A stretch of DNA of 64,000 bases from Lumnitzera littorea (lineage: Eukaryota; Streptophyta; Magnoliopsida; Myrtales; Combretaceae). The stretch is taken from positions 88,020,727 through 88,084,726 of the forward strand of contig JAMXBB010000007.1 of assembly GCA_024138015.1 (NCBI GenBank), given 5' to 3'. The notes under the pieces were generated by a model that did not search any database, had not been told where the DNA came from, and saw nothing but the letters and a program-made list of their open reading frames with translations. The translations under genes and the position numbers were made by a program. This document shows positions 22,478 through 34,344 of this stretch, in pieces. Position 1 is the stretch's first letter. Every line of letters starts with the position of its first letter.

Positions 22478-22585
22478 AGCCATGCCTATCTAGGAATTAG
22501 TGTTGGTATTCTCTCATCTTCATCTTCTAGTGATGAACTGAATAAGCTCTACTCAACGCTTACTTCTTGGGGTTGTTTCGAAGTC
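22478..22585 (+). pseudogene. Relic of a 2-oxoglutarate/Fe(II) dioxygenase, N-terminal part
   Basis: In one frame the sequence reads VGILSSSSSSDELNKLYSTL followed by T-S-W-G-C-F-E-V. This matches the DIOX_N region of plant 2-oxoglutarate-dependent dioxygenases of the SRG1/codeine-demethylase-like group, where E-L-x-K-L..S.L..W-G-C-F-Q-V precedes I-N-H-G. After the V codon the frame is lost and the iron-binding half is not found downstream. It is the only trace of a non-mobile gene in the window, probably a captured or degraded exon piece. It rests on about 35 residues, so the call is moderate. Confidence 0.5.
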
Positions 22586-23124
22586 AGAATTACCCGACTA
22601 TGCTGTTTTTTCCATCATTTTCAATATTAATCAACTAAAAGATCCATTGTTGGTCACTGTGAAACTCTCTTGCTACTTTCTATAATTTGATTAGTTTGCA
22701 AAGATCCATGAGGAGAGCAGTGATCATGTCATTAAACATTATACTTACAACAATAAACATTTTAGAGACTTGCTTATTTTTAATTGGATTTAGCATAGGT
22801 ATCACACTAATCCATGTAGTATCCAAGTTTGAAGTTCATACATCAAATGACATATCATCATTTGCTTTGATTTTCAATTTCACATGATGAAATCTCAATT
22901 TATGTTTTAATCCACATGTTAAGGGATTACTGGAATCTAGAAATAAAATCATGCTTGTATCTATATGTTTGAACCTTTTGTTGGGTTTAATTAAATAATG
23001 CATTGTAAAGAATATGAAGCACAATTATGAGGAAGAAGCACATAATAGTAGGTTGATTGGCATTAGATAATATCTTCGAAACTAGATTATTTATTCCCAG
23101 GTACAATGGCTAGAGAGGTTTAGT
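22586..23124. other. No recognised feature
   Basis: Includes a 66-residue frame (22687-22887) with two hydrophobic stretches and no known motif; I do not call it a gene. Confidence 0.4.
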
Positions 23125-23189
23125 CACTACATTACTTCATGCTTTTGGTGATAACATTAAGTTATTGTTGATGACCTTAAAATTGTTGC

Positions 23190-23631
23190 CTTTGATCTAA
23201 GGCAACAGTTTTACATCCGTTATATTTAACCATTATTATCTTTGATATGAGGCAATAGATAATGCAACAGTAATGGCAATCGTTGTTTCATTGAAGCAAC
23301 GGTTTCAATTCTTTATCAAAATAAAAAAAGCAATGATTTATGCACATTTACTGCAACGATTTTTATGTAAATATGCGATAGTTTCTCATTTTGAATAGTC
23401 AACAATCATAAGAAAAAAGGAAAAGGTTATGTAAGAATATTTGACAATAGTTACAATCATTAAAGCAACAATTTGAAAGCTATTAAACGTAATGGTTTGT
23501 GACAATGGCAATGATTTATATGAAGTTCTGGAAACTGATAACTAGATAAAGGTAATGATATGTAACTTTATAAGGCAACCATTTCTTTCCTTATAGGCAA
23601 TGGTTTTGTACACATCAAAAGCAATGGTTTC
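23190..23631. repeat. CACTA subterminal motif cluster
   Basis: About fifteen degenerate copies of GCAAYGGTTT in both orientations (for example GCAACGGTTTC near 23298, GGCAACCATTTC near 23574, GCAATGGTTTC at 23621). One more (GCAACAATTTTGC) lies at about 25026, right after the copia LTR, showing that the LTR split the cluster. Such clusters are transposase binding regions in CACTA elements. Confidence 0.65.
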
Positions 23632-25012
23632 TATTAAATATCTCTTATTGATTTTGATGATAACAAAAAGAGATAAATGCAAATGAATTAACAAGTGTGC
23701 AGGTATTTAGAAAGTTTAAAATTGCAAATTGAAGTGTATTTAGAAACTTATTTAGAAGGTTTGAATTGATTGAAAAAGAGACTAGTTTGAAAATTTTCAA
23801 AAAGTGTTTTAGAAGCTTTTATATGAAGAATTTGTACAACACTTTAGGAACTTATTCATAGGCTTTAGAGAAAAGAAAACTGATACTCTTTAAAAGGTTA
23901 TTCAAAAAGTTGATCTGGAAAAGTATAACATTGAAAATTAACAAAATATCATATTTGAAGTAAACAAGGCCTAGCTCTACTAGATTGGGTGCATTTGGAA
24001 AATTTACTTAATCTCATTCCACTTAAGATTGAATCAAGATCCATGGGGATTATTTTTAAGTATAGGTATCTTTGGATAAATCACGAGAAAATATCTAGCA
24101 TCGGATAAGGATAAGGTTAATTTTGAATTTTGTGGGATTTCAATTTCAAAGCTAAAGCTTATCTGGATATTGCTGATCAAATTGTTTCTAATCAGGATAA
24201 GTAGATAAGGTCAAGTTTAAATTTTAAATTCCAAGATTTTCTGTAAAGATATGTATGGATTATCTTTAACATTAAATATGGATAAACATGGAGTGAAGAT
24301 AATCTTCAACAAGTTAACCATTGGAAGGCTCTAATATAAAAGGAAAAAGGATTCTAAAATGTCTTGCACGTTTCTAAGAAAAAAAAAATACATTCATTAC
24401 ACTTTGATCGTGATTAAATTCTATTATCTAAAAGAGTACAGAACATTTCTCAAATACTCTTTCAAAAAGTTAAACTGAAGAAAATTATTCATCAATTATT
24501 ATTTCTATTTTAGTGTGAAATTATTTAAGACTTATATTATTGTTCTCATTTGTAATTTATAAATCTTGTTTGTTGTTTAAGTGTTGAGAGAAGTTCGATT
24601 GTATTTTGTAAATATGTAGTTAGCCTAGAATGAAGAAAGGCTAGATAGGCAAAACAAAGTACAGTGAAGCCTATGTGTGGTAAAGTACTAGTGAACTTCT
24701 CGTGATTTTGGTATAGTTGATTAAGTGGAATGCTACTAGTGAAGTAGACCGAGTCCTCAATAGTAGAGTTGGAAGAGAGTAGTAAGCAAAAGACCGAATC
24801 TCTATAAATCCTCAGCCTGATATTTTTCTTCCTTATCTTTTTTAATTTGCACTATTTAATTGTGTTGATTATTTGTGTATTGAATTATTAAAATACCACT
24901 GTTCACCAAATTAAGTTATTAAAAGGAGTATTTCAATTTACAACAAAAAAGTTTTAAAAAAGTTTAAAGATATCATTTTACCCCCCTCTTGATATCTTAT
25001 ACGAAACCAACA
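23632..25012 (+). repeat. Copia LTR (solo or truncated), SIRE-like
   Basis: Homologous to the LTR at 30874-32717. Shared start (TTGATTTTGATGATAACAAA), shared 3' blocks (AGTAGAGTTG, then AAGATATCA-TTTACCCCC and TTGATATCTTATAC) and a similar order. A TATA-like TATAAAAGG is at 24335-24343. It is about 460 bp shorter than its relative, so internal deletions have occurred. No clear target duplication and no adjacent copia interior, which suggests a solo LTR. Confidence 0.72.
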
Positions 25013-25423
25013 ATTTTTAAAATAAATGCAACAATTTTGCTTCATATGTAATACTATAAACCTTAATGATGGAAACCTATAAGTGTTATAAATGATAATA
25101 TTACAAAAGTAATATAAATAACCCCTTACAAACTTATACATAACATTTTAAACTTCTATAAAGAAAAAAATTGTAGGCATTATAAATAAAAATATCACAA
25201 AGTAAAATCAAGAACCACTTATAAATCATAAGTTTGCATATAGTTACCATCCAAAAGGTTCATAAGATCAATTATCTCAAAATACAAAAATTAGCAAATA
25301 AAGTAACTAAATTCTAATAAGATATAAACAATTCAAACAAATACTTCCAAAAGTAACATGAAATAGTTCAATGATATCATATGACATTTCATTTATAAAT
25401 GTTCAATAAAGTCTCAAACATCT

Positions 25424-25913
25424 TAGTCTTGTGTAGAATTTGACATATACTCAAGCACCATCACCTTCAACATTTCCATCCTATAAAAAAATAAAAAATA
25501 AAAAGAACAATAAGAATTGATAACAAGTTTATAGTAAATATATTTAACAACATTTGTGAAACTTATATATACCATGTCTATGCACGCCATTTGAAGACTA
25601 CATATTGCCAAAAACAATTAACAGGACACTATAATCATTTCTAGGAGATCTTGCTAGTGGAATTATGCTATCAAGAATATTTGAATCGATATTTAAATTA
25701 GAATTGACTCTTTGTATATGTGAACACAATCATCCATATGATATCTCTTGTTATTTCGCTTCTTTATTGTTCCATTCTTCATTATAGTTGTATCTCACTT
25801 TTGTTTTGCATATCTACTCGAGTAAAAGCCATAACTAAAAATACTTCCAATCCATTAACATATTCATCACTTGCTCTCTAGTACATCATCCATTGTTTGT
25901 CTCCCTTATCCAT
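25424..25913 (-). pseudogene. CACTA transposase fragment (Transpos_assoc domain)
   Basis: From ATG 25913 on the minus strand the frame reads MDKGDKQWMMY, a stop, then RASDEYVNGLEVFLVMAF, the opening of the transposase-associated domain (W-M then S-x-E-Y-x-N-G-V-x-x-F-L-x-F-A) of plant CACTA TnpD-like proteins. The cysteine pair that should follow is lost in a frameshift; a block with DDCVHIYKE in another frame fits the H-L-x-x-x-G-F end of that domain. Most of the catalytic part is absent. A final 64-residue frame ends at 25423 and appears split by an intron-like GTATATATAAG...TTTTTTATAG. It is not functional. Confidence 0.55.
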
Positions 25914-26060
25914 GCATAAAGGTTTTGTCATATCAAAATAATTTTATATTATGGTTAATGCTAATATGAATCATGGATCCAACTTAACCTGTCCATTTAT
26001 GTTCTAGAAAACATAGAGTTAAATGATAAATATTAAATTAAAAGGAAAATGAAACATCAT

Positions 26061-27476
26061 GGTTTGCACAAGGAATATTAATTCAAGAGGAAATAGAGAC
26101 TAAGTCAAGGGACCAAACATATACTTGAGCAAGACAAAACTACAACGATCATGAATTCATCAAGATATATTTCATGTAAAATTACAAGCAAATGCTTTTG
26201 GAAAATTCATAAAAAACATGCATCTAAAATTACGACATGGGAGTAAATGTATGACAAAGAAGTCAAAATCTCAAGACGATATGTACAAGCTGAAGCATGA
26301 GAACACATACAAATACAATTATATCTACTTGAGGCAAGTTGAGGGAATAATTCTAAAAGTGACTATTTATTGAACCAAAAATATATACACATGTACATGA
26401 AAATCAATAACTATGACTAGATTTGAAGATACACAATTACATCTCCATTCTACTATAATTTTGAAAGATCTAACTATTCACTTTACTAAATATGATGATA
26501 TCTATCCACATAATGTTAACCTATAAATTTTACTAACTTCAATTAGCAAGTGAATCCAATTTTTTTTTTCCTTAAGAAAAAGTATATATTTTTTTTTTTA
26601 TGAATTGTTGAAAAAAAAAAAATTGTTTGATCTTATTTTGTTGAGTAGTTTATGTTAAGTAGGTCAAATCTAATTTAATGTAAAATTAAATAAAATTTTT
26701 AAAAGAATTGAGCATGGAACATTATTATAGGGTAAATTTGTTTTTAGGTGACATCTACATCCACTTCCATCCATTTATTATAATATGCAACTTTAGAAAC
26801 TTTTTGTTATGGTACCTCTTAGATGTTAATTTTTTTTAAGTAGTTTCTCTCCCATTATTAATTTTTTGTAATTAGTAATTTCCAAAAAGTTTTTTGTTAT
26901 GCTAATTCTTAGTTATTACTCTGTTTAATAATACTTTTGCTCTATTACTTTTAATCATCAATAATTTCTCAAAAGGCACATTGTTTTTTAGATATTATCC
27001 CTTACATATATAATTTTGAAAAATTTTATCAATTCAAAATTTTTCATTAATCTTACGTTTATTTTAGTATAATATATTATTATTGTTATTTATAATTTTT
27101 ATTAATAATAACTTATAAAACTTTATGTTTTTCTTTGTTATTGTAAGTTGATCTTTCTTACCATTCAAAAAACATATCTTTTACATAAAGTCTGATACTA
27201 ATAAAAGAGTTATAACCTCCCAATTATTTAATATAAAAGGACACAACTTTCAATATAATATTGGTCCTTTTTTTCTTTTTTGCCAACTATATGGAGGGAG
27301 TATTCAAATCCTAGTTCAATATAATACCATACTCTCATAATTTGAAAGATAACAACTCTTTATAAATATTGTAAAAATTTGTATAATAATTGTATAAAGT
27401 TATATTATCTAAAATATATCTATTATATATATAAAATTTTGGAAGTTTTCCAACGATCACAATCTCAAAGCTTTTT
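26061..27476. other. AT-rich stretch without recognised gene
   Basis: Poly-T and poly-A tracts at 26550-26625 and a loosely duplicated block of about 110 bp (AACTTTTTGTTATGG near 26798 and GTTTTTTGTTATGC near 26889). No coding signal. The SINE-like segment is listed separately. Confidence 0.5.
27262..27350 (-). repeat. Second SINE-like segment
   Basis: On the minus strand GGATTTGAATACTCCCTCC (B-box-like) leads into ATATAGTTGGCAAAAAAG and an A-rich tail, the same order as at 12382-12485. Tentative. Confidence 0.3.
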
Positions 27477-30400
27477 CTATAATACCCTAAAAGTGGGCCT
27501 GGTAATTTTGCCTAAAATCTTCATATCACTTGTGTACTTATGATATAAGGATCATCTTACAAGTCAAAGAATATAAGGATTTAGCTAGGAAGTTTCTCAT
27601 CTTACTTAATCATTTTACATACATTTACCTAACTATATATATATAGTTATAAGTGATCCAGTAATCCACAATCATAAGAACCATATAGAAACAGAATCAC
27701 TTACCAAACAATACGAATGAGTATCTAAATTTTGACAATTATATAGCCACTAGATACTTTAAAAGTTTAAGTTGAATATCCTATTTGCTTTTCTAAACTC
27801 ATCAATTTACTTTTTTTAGCTTAATGGAGTACTTTATACTAGAATCCTAGCCTAACCCCAATTTTGTAAGGCTTGCTAAAGAAACTGTTAGAGAGTAAGC
27901 TACATTTAGCTTAGTAAGTAACCATCTTACCTTACTATTAAACAATAATAGGCAAATTATTTATCAACCATATTAATGTATGTACAAGCATATATAATGC
28001 AAACAATGTATACAGTCAACCAATAACTACATACAACGTGGTATTATGCCTACCGTTACTCTAGTTAGGAAGTATTTAGGCATATCAAGACCTGAGTCTC
28101 TGCATTTATCATCCAAAATAACATTCTTCTTCCTTGGTAGACCTAAAGCAATAGACATAACTTAGCCTTAAGTAAAAGATGGCACTCCTTAAAGCCATGT
28201 AAATCCTTAAGGTTTAGGTAAGAATACGTCGCACGAGTACGTCATACAATAACAATAATAATATATAACAAGATAGATCTAACATACACAATTTTCTGCT
28301 TTACTATATAGTGCTGACACCCTTTAAATAATGGAAAGATATGTTATGCATGACTAGTTCTTATTAAGGTCAAATAATCATTAATCCAATTCACAGGTAA
28401 CCAACCAAGTATATGATAAATACTCTAGAAACCCTACTTACTAATGTAGTAATCAATTTTTGGTTTTGATAAATTAAGGTATTTTGGCATATAAGTACAA
28501 ATAATATAAACACATATACATGCCCTAAATTTCCCCTTAAGTATAATAATTGATATAGATATGATTAATCAATGCATTATACTACAAGCATAAACAAGAA
28601 AAGATAGGGGTCAGCATATACACTAACTATAGCATCTAATAGTCCTAGTAATCCTTACTCAAGTGGATCCTGGGATCCACGTGTCCTGAAGATTATAATT
28701 AAGGTACATAAGTATTATGTCCTAAACTACCTAGTTACTCCTTGTCCTAAACTTCTCATTTTTACTGTTTTCATATTTTGGTCGTAACTTCTTTGTTTTA
28801 AGTTCATTTTTAACGATCTTTTAGTGGTTTTCTATCATTTTTTAGTGTTTTTTCATTTGGTGAAGTCCTTTTAGAGTGTTTTAGACTTATAAGAACTCAA
28901 TTTGGGTCAAGTAAATTCGTTGGTCAAAAGTGCTGGTTTGTCTACTTTAGTGTTTAGGCTTAGTTTTAGGCTTTGAGCTCAATTTTGGGTGTTGGGCCTT
29001 ACAGTTGGCCTTTTAGGCTTTTATTTAGGTATTTTAATTTTAAGTTTCTGCCCAAATTTCATAACTTTTAATTTGGGCCTTAATAATACTCTTATGAGCC
29101 TAAGTAGGACTTCTTTACTAGTTTAAGGCCTTAGATTACTAAGGGGCATATCAGGGATGACTTTAATGGGCTTTTAAACTTATTGGCCCTTTTATATTTT
29201 ATTTTATGAGCCTTTTAATTTAGGGATCAGATTTGGTCACTAGGTCATTGGACTCTATTATTAGTCCTTTTAAGTGCTTTTAGGCTTTTTCTTGTATTTT
29301 AGGACCTTAAGCCTAACTCAACTTATTAATTTGGGCCTAAGACCACTAAAGGTCGTAAGTTTGGTCCATTTTTACTAAAGTTATAGATTTGGTTATTTTC
29401 ATTAATGGGGTTCCTAATAATATTCCTGAGTCTTTAATCAACATGATTATAATATGTTTATCTAGTATTTCTAATCCTAAACTCCTATGATATCATAGAT
29501 ATAATTAGTGTAAATTGAAAACTTAAATTAAGTGAGTTCTACCTTAGACTATTTTCCACGAGTACCAACTTTCTCACTCAAAAACAAAGTTGAAACATGC
29601 TCCTTTAGAGGCATTGGTTTGTTAGGGGATGTGGTAGTCCAAATGGTGGTGGCCATTTGTGATTTAGAGTCATATGGTAGGGGAAATATTAAAAGGTGCT
29701 GATGTGCATAGGATGATCCAACGACTCCTTTTGTTTTTTTACTTTGGTTTTTGTTTAAGTTTCTTATAAGTGTTTCCTAAGATTTTCTAAGAGTGAAGAA
29801 TAAGGTTAAATGAAGGTTTTATTGGGATGAAATGGCAGATATTGAAGGTGGATTATAGGGGGACAATAGGTGGTTATTTTGGGATATGGGTACATGGTCT
29901 CCTTCTAGTACTATTATACCTTGTTTGCTTTTTGCCAAATGAGGGAGCATTTTGTCTCCTAAAGGACAAGTATCCTTTGAAGCCTAATTAATTCTTTGTA
30001 TTTTGTTTTTAATTGAGTTTAACTTGTTACTAATTAAGATGTAATGAGAGTTGGTAGATGGATTAAAGGGTAATTAAGCTAATTAATCACAATTATACTT
30101 AATTAAGTAATTTAGGTCTAATTAGGGTGTAACTAGGGTCTTGCCATATTATATCACTTTAATTAGGTCCATTGACCTATATTACTTTGTTTGTTAGAGT
30201 CCTTTATTATTTGGGATTGATTAGGGTTTTCAAACCATATATGAAAGTAGTGATTTAGGGTTCTTAAGCAATTAGAGAAATTATTTGCGATTAGTAAAAA
30301 GTTTACAAAGATACTTAGGGTTTATTAGTTGAATTAGGGTTTTGGACTTATAATGAAGGTCTTAGTTAGTTTATTGATATTTTCTAATCGTTTTAAGATT

Positions 30401-30617
30401 TCCTACATATTAGGGTTTTACGCGTACGATTAAGGTTTTACTTTTTACTCTCTTTAAGGTTTTTCGACTTATTATTTTAGGGTTTATGAATTATTATATA
30501 GGGTTCAATCATTTCATTTAGAGATGTTATTATTATATCTTAAGTGGTTTTAGGGATTACTTATTAACTCCTATATTCGACTTTCAGTTCAGATTTGAAA
30601 GTTTGCGGGGTTTTAAT
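27477..30617 (-). repeat. Chromovirus-like LTR, second copy
   Basis: Homologous to the solo LTR at 14176-17994: shared start block (CCCTAAAAGTGGGCC, TTCATATCACTTGTGTACTT, AGTGATCCAGTAATCCACA) and similar AGGGTTTT-rich end. Same orientation. Neither end has a clear target duplication and the right boundary is approximate. The end diagnostic TGACA/TGTCA is decayed. No coding sequence inside. Confidence 0.6.
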
Positions 30618-30873
30618 TGTCTCTTCAAGTATAATGTTGGTATTATTAAGGACATATTTTTATATATTTACTTTGATTTCATATGGTTAATCACTCTTGA
30701 CTTGTAGTTAATTATAATATAAAACCCGATAAGCCAACTAAGGTGTAATTTAATATCTTAATCTTAAATGTTGGTACAATTGATACTAATTAGGTGCATT
30801 TAGGGCTTAATGAGTCAAATTAAGTTACTAAAGCCCATTAGATCTTGTCTAATTAGTTTAAGGAATGGAGACA
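30618..30873. other. No recognised feature
   Basis: AT-rich spacer between the chromovirus-like LTR and the copia LTR; it may be the end of the former. Confidence 0.4.
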
Positions 30874-32717
30874 TGTTAAGTCTCTAAATTTGGTTTTGAT
30901 GATAACAAAACATGTGCTAAATTATTACTAATATGATTATGAAGTGTGTAGGTTGATTTATAATGAAATCAAATTAAGAAAGAATTGAGGTTTGAAAATT
31001 GTTTGGTTAGAATGTATGTATGAATATGTGTCATAATATATATCAACAAAAGAACAAAATTATGCTAACAGATTCTGGAATCATCATCAGAAAGTTGCTT
31101 TGAGTTAATCTTTGAACAAGTTGGATTAATTAAGTTTGATAAGTTAGGAATGAAGACTTAGCTCCACTTTTATTGAGTATATTAAGGAAATATGCTTAAT
31201 TCTATTCCACTTACATGGTTTAAGTCCATGAGGATTTTAGGAGAAATTTACATTCGATTGGATTTTTCTTAGAGGATCATAGTAGTCAGATTGATGAAGT
31301 AAAGTAAATAGTTATGGAAGACATTCAAGTTGATATGGAAACAAAGCTACTAGAAGCATCAAGCATGCAGTTATGTGAGGAAGAGCAAATTTTGAAACTT
31401 GAAGAAAGTCATGAAATATTTGATGTTTAATGGATTTGTTGATATGGAAGTATGAGACCTTGATAAATGATAATTTTCTTAAGAGAGCTTTCTTTACGAT
31501 GTTAATTCCAAAGTTTGGATAAAGGAGGAAAATTTCGAATTCAGTAAAGTTTGAGCTACAATTTTTAGATAAGGCTCAACAATCCAAATATTATTTGTAG
31601 CGTGACTAGATAAGGATGAATCGGATTCTTAAATAAAATCTAATATGTTTCAAGGAATCAACTACTGGTATGTTGATAAACATGTACAAATTTTGAAGGA
31701 TCTTTTTTTTTTTCAGATGCGAGAAGAAGTTAGCAATTTTTAAAGTGTTGCACAAGTCCATCAAGCTAAAAATTGAATAAGTCTCATTTGTGCTTATGTA
31801 TATTACAAGATAATTTGGTTTCAAATTTTGAATAGAATTTTCGAGGCATCCAAATCAAATTCCACAAGCAACAACAATTAAAAGGAAGATTAAGCTTTGC
31901 ATGAAATATATCAAGAGATAACAGCAATTGATTTAAAAAATTTTCAAATGTTCAAAAAATTCCTATTTTATTAGGATCTTTTCTCTAACAACAAAAGAAG
32001 ATAAGATTGAGGCATGATCTTTTCAAGAAAACTAAGGAGCTAGCCATTTCTAGCTATTGCTCTAAGGTTCAATATAAGTTGAGCTATAGAAGAAACAAGA
32101 CACACACTCAAAATAGAACAAAATACTTGGAAATGTCTCATACAAACTATCATAAACCTTGTTAGAAACTTAGTTAGAAACTATGTTAAATAGAAATTTC
32201 ACTCTTTTTTCTGTATTTCTGCAATTGTTTTAGAGATATTTCTTTTATTGTCTTATCTCATTCTCTTATAATCATTCTTGAGAAGTTGTATTTGAGTGTA
32301 TGTAAGGTTATGGAGTATCCGTAGGCCTATGTTTTACTTAGGGAGAAGATAGTGAAACGGGATAGAGTAATTGGATATCCTTGTAACCTCAAGATTCATT
32401 TTTTATTATTGAAAGTATTAGACTAGGGGAACGGCACCAATGAGAAAGACTAGGTCCTTAGTAGTAGAGTTGTAAAAGAGTAGTAGGCACAAGGCAGAAA
32501 CTCTTTAAATTGCTCTCTTGAATTCCTCTTCGCTATCTCTGTTTATTTCCTACACTTTATTGTTTGTGTTATTATTTTTGTGCTTAAAAGTTAACAATCA
32601 ATATACTACTACTCATATCATATTAAGTTATTAAGAGTGGTCTTTTTAATTCGAAAAAGCTTCAATTTTTTTAAGATATCAATTTACCCCCTTTTGATAT
32701 TTTATACAGGACCTATA
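30874..32717 (+). repeat. Copia 5' LTR
   Basis: Starts TGTTAAGTCTCTAAATTTGG and includes TTTGATGATAACAAAACATG, the usual opening of SIRE-like LTRs. It ends TATACAGGACCTATA, followed by TTGGTTTTATAG, a decayed version of the TTGGTATCAGAG primer site. The TATA candidate is near 32072. The minus-strand frame at 31606-31824 is a shadow. Confidence 0.72.
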
Positions 32718-32762
32718 ATTGGTTTTATAGTCTAGCTCTTATATCAAATAAAGTCAAAATCA

Positions 32763-34340
32763 ATGGTAGAAAGTAGTATTTCATTGACTGTTCAACCTAG
32801 CAAAGCTCTATTTTTTTATGGTACTAACTTCCCTTATTGGAAATTCAAGATAGAGACATATGTAAAGACTACTAACTACCAAGCTTAAGGAATCATTTCA
32901 AATGGAGATGTCAAAGTCTCAGAAACTCCACTTATAATAGATGAAATAACTAAGGCAAAACTGCACTTAAAGGCTAATAACCTTCTTCTCTCTACTATTG
33001 CACCTTCTGAGTTCTATTTAATCTCATCTTATGGTACATCTAGGGAGATCAAGGGCATGCTGGTTCAAGCTTATGAAGGGATGGACACCATAAAGGAAAC
33101 AAGGATTAATTCCTTGATGTTGCACATTCTGTATCTTTCTTGGTGAAGAGATTAAGGATTCTTTTAGTCGTTTTACTACTATAACTAATGAGTTACCATG
33201 TCTTGGAAAGAAAACGAATGATGTAGATCTTGTTAGGAAAATGCTAAAGATCCTTCTTAAGGCTTGGAATGTAAGGAAAATAGCCATTGAGGAATCATAT
33301 GACATGACAAAGTTCAGTCTAAGTCAGTTATACAGCAAGTTGATGGCTTATGAAACTGACTTCCTCAAAATAGAAAGTGTGTCAGAAGATCCAAGGAAAA
33401 AGACAATAGCTTTGGAAGTTAGGGAAGCAGAAGACGACTTAAGAAGTGAAGAGTCGTCTAATGAGGAAGAAGATGTTAAACTCCTAGCGAGACATTTGAA
33501 TTGGTTGCTCAAAAAGAATGGTAAGAAATCATTTTCTAAAAAGTTTACATCTAACAAGAGTCAAGGTGATGTAGGAATGGGATTTAAAGAAAAAGAAGAA
33601 AAGACAACAAAAGAAAAGAAAGATGTGATGTGCTATGAGTGCAAAAAACTTGAGCACATCAAGTATGAGTGTCCAATGCTCATCAAGAAGATGGACAACT
33701 ATAAGAAAAAATGCAAGTCTCTCATGGTGACATGGAGAGACTTAGATGAGTCAAAAGTTGAAGTAAAGGGTTTAGATGATGACTTTGAAGAAGCAAATTT
33801 GTGCTCGATGGCACTTTTTGAGATTAGCTCCAATTCGAGAGTGACTTTAACTAAGAGATACCTCGATGACATTTATGCAGAGATAAGTAAATTGTTAAAA
33901 GCCCTTTCTAAAGCTAATGATAAGAATATAAGAGTAGATAATGAAAATAAGTTATTGAAAGAAGAAAAGACTGCTCTTATTTAAAGAAACAAGTTGTTAG
34001 TAGATGAGAATAACATATTAAAAAGTGATGTTGAAGGTTTGCATGTTGTTAGATAAGTGTTAATAAATGAGAATCTGACATTAAAAGAAGAAATAAAAAG
34101 TTTGAAGGGTCATTTCATGTCAACGCATTAATCAATCTAAAACTGGTTTGGAATTTAAAATGGTGAATTAGGACATGCTAAAAAAGAGATAGTATTTATA
34201 AGACCAAATGATGCACATAATAAAGGAAAAATTGATAATAAAGAAGGTAAGGTTGTTGAGTAGGTTAGAAAATTTAATAGAAACTCTCTAGGATAAAGTA
34301 GAAAGTATCCTATAAGAGAATACTATAGAACTTCGAGCAA
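32763..34340 (+). pseudogene. gag: Copia gag (UBN2 domain, zinc knuckle)
   Basis: From ATG 32763 the frame opens MVESSISLTVQPSKALFFYG and N-F-P-Y-W-K-F-K-I-E, the copia gag start, with a TAG stop in the next block. After a frameshift near 33130 the frame continues as EIKDSFSRFTTITNEL into the 247-residue open stretch 33241-33984. That stretch holds the end of the UBN2 domain (FSLSQLYSKLMAYETDFLK), acidic and lysine-rich linkers, an intact CX2CX4HX4C zinc knuckle at 33631-33672 (C-Y-E-C..H..C, with Glu where Gly is usual), and a coiled-coil-like tail. This is the best preserved coding segment of the window. Further stops occur after 33984. The gene is cut by the insertion at 34345. Confidence 0.85.
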
Positions 34341-34344
34341 TAAC

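Larger units (their letters stand above)
23125..26060 (-). mobile_element. CACTA (En/Spm-type) transposon remnant
   Basis: A CACTAC terminus at 23125 is followed by some 400 bp of subterminal motifs related to GCAACGGTTT/AACCGTTGC. A transposase fragment on the minus strand (25424-25913) has the associated N-terminal domain. The right terminus (expected GTAGTG on the plus strand) was not found, so the right boundary is approximate and the element may be truncated. A copia LTR (23632-25012) is inserted next to the subterminal region. Confidence 0.6.
30874..34344 (+). mobile_element. Ty1/copia element (SIRE-like), 5' part
   Basis: A 5' LTR (30874-32717), a decayed tRNA-Met primer site and a gag region run up to 34344, where the LTR of Tat/Ogre-like copy B begins. 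The remaining copia gag-pol, if present, would lie beyond the right edge of the window. The LTR is of the long SIRE type and the gag has a UBN2-type domain with a zinc knuckle. Confidence 0.75.

Noticed and set aside
22687..22887. 66-codon frame with hydrophobic stretches that might encode a small membrane protein
   Set aside because: No motif, no promoter evidence, and located among decayed elements; expected by chance.
33348..33557. Minus-strand 69-codon frame
   Set aside because: Shadow of the copia gag frame on the plus strand.
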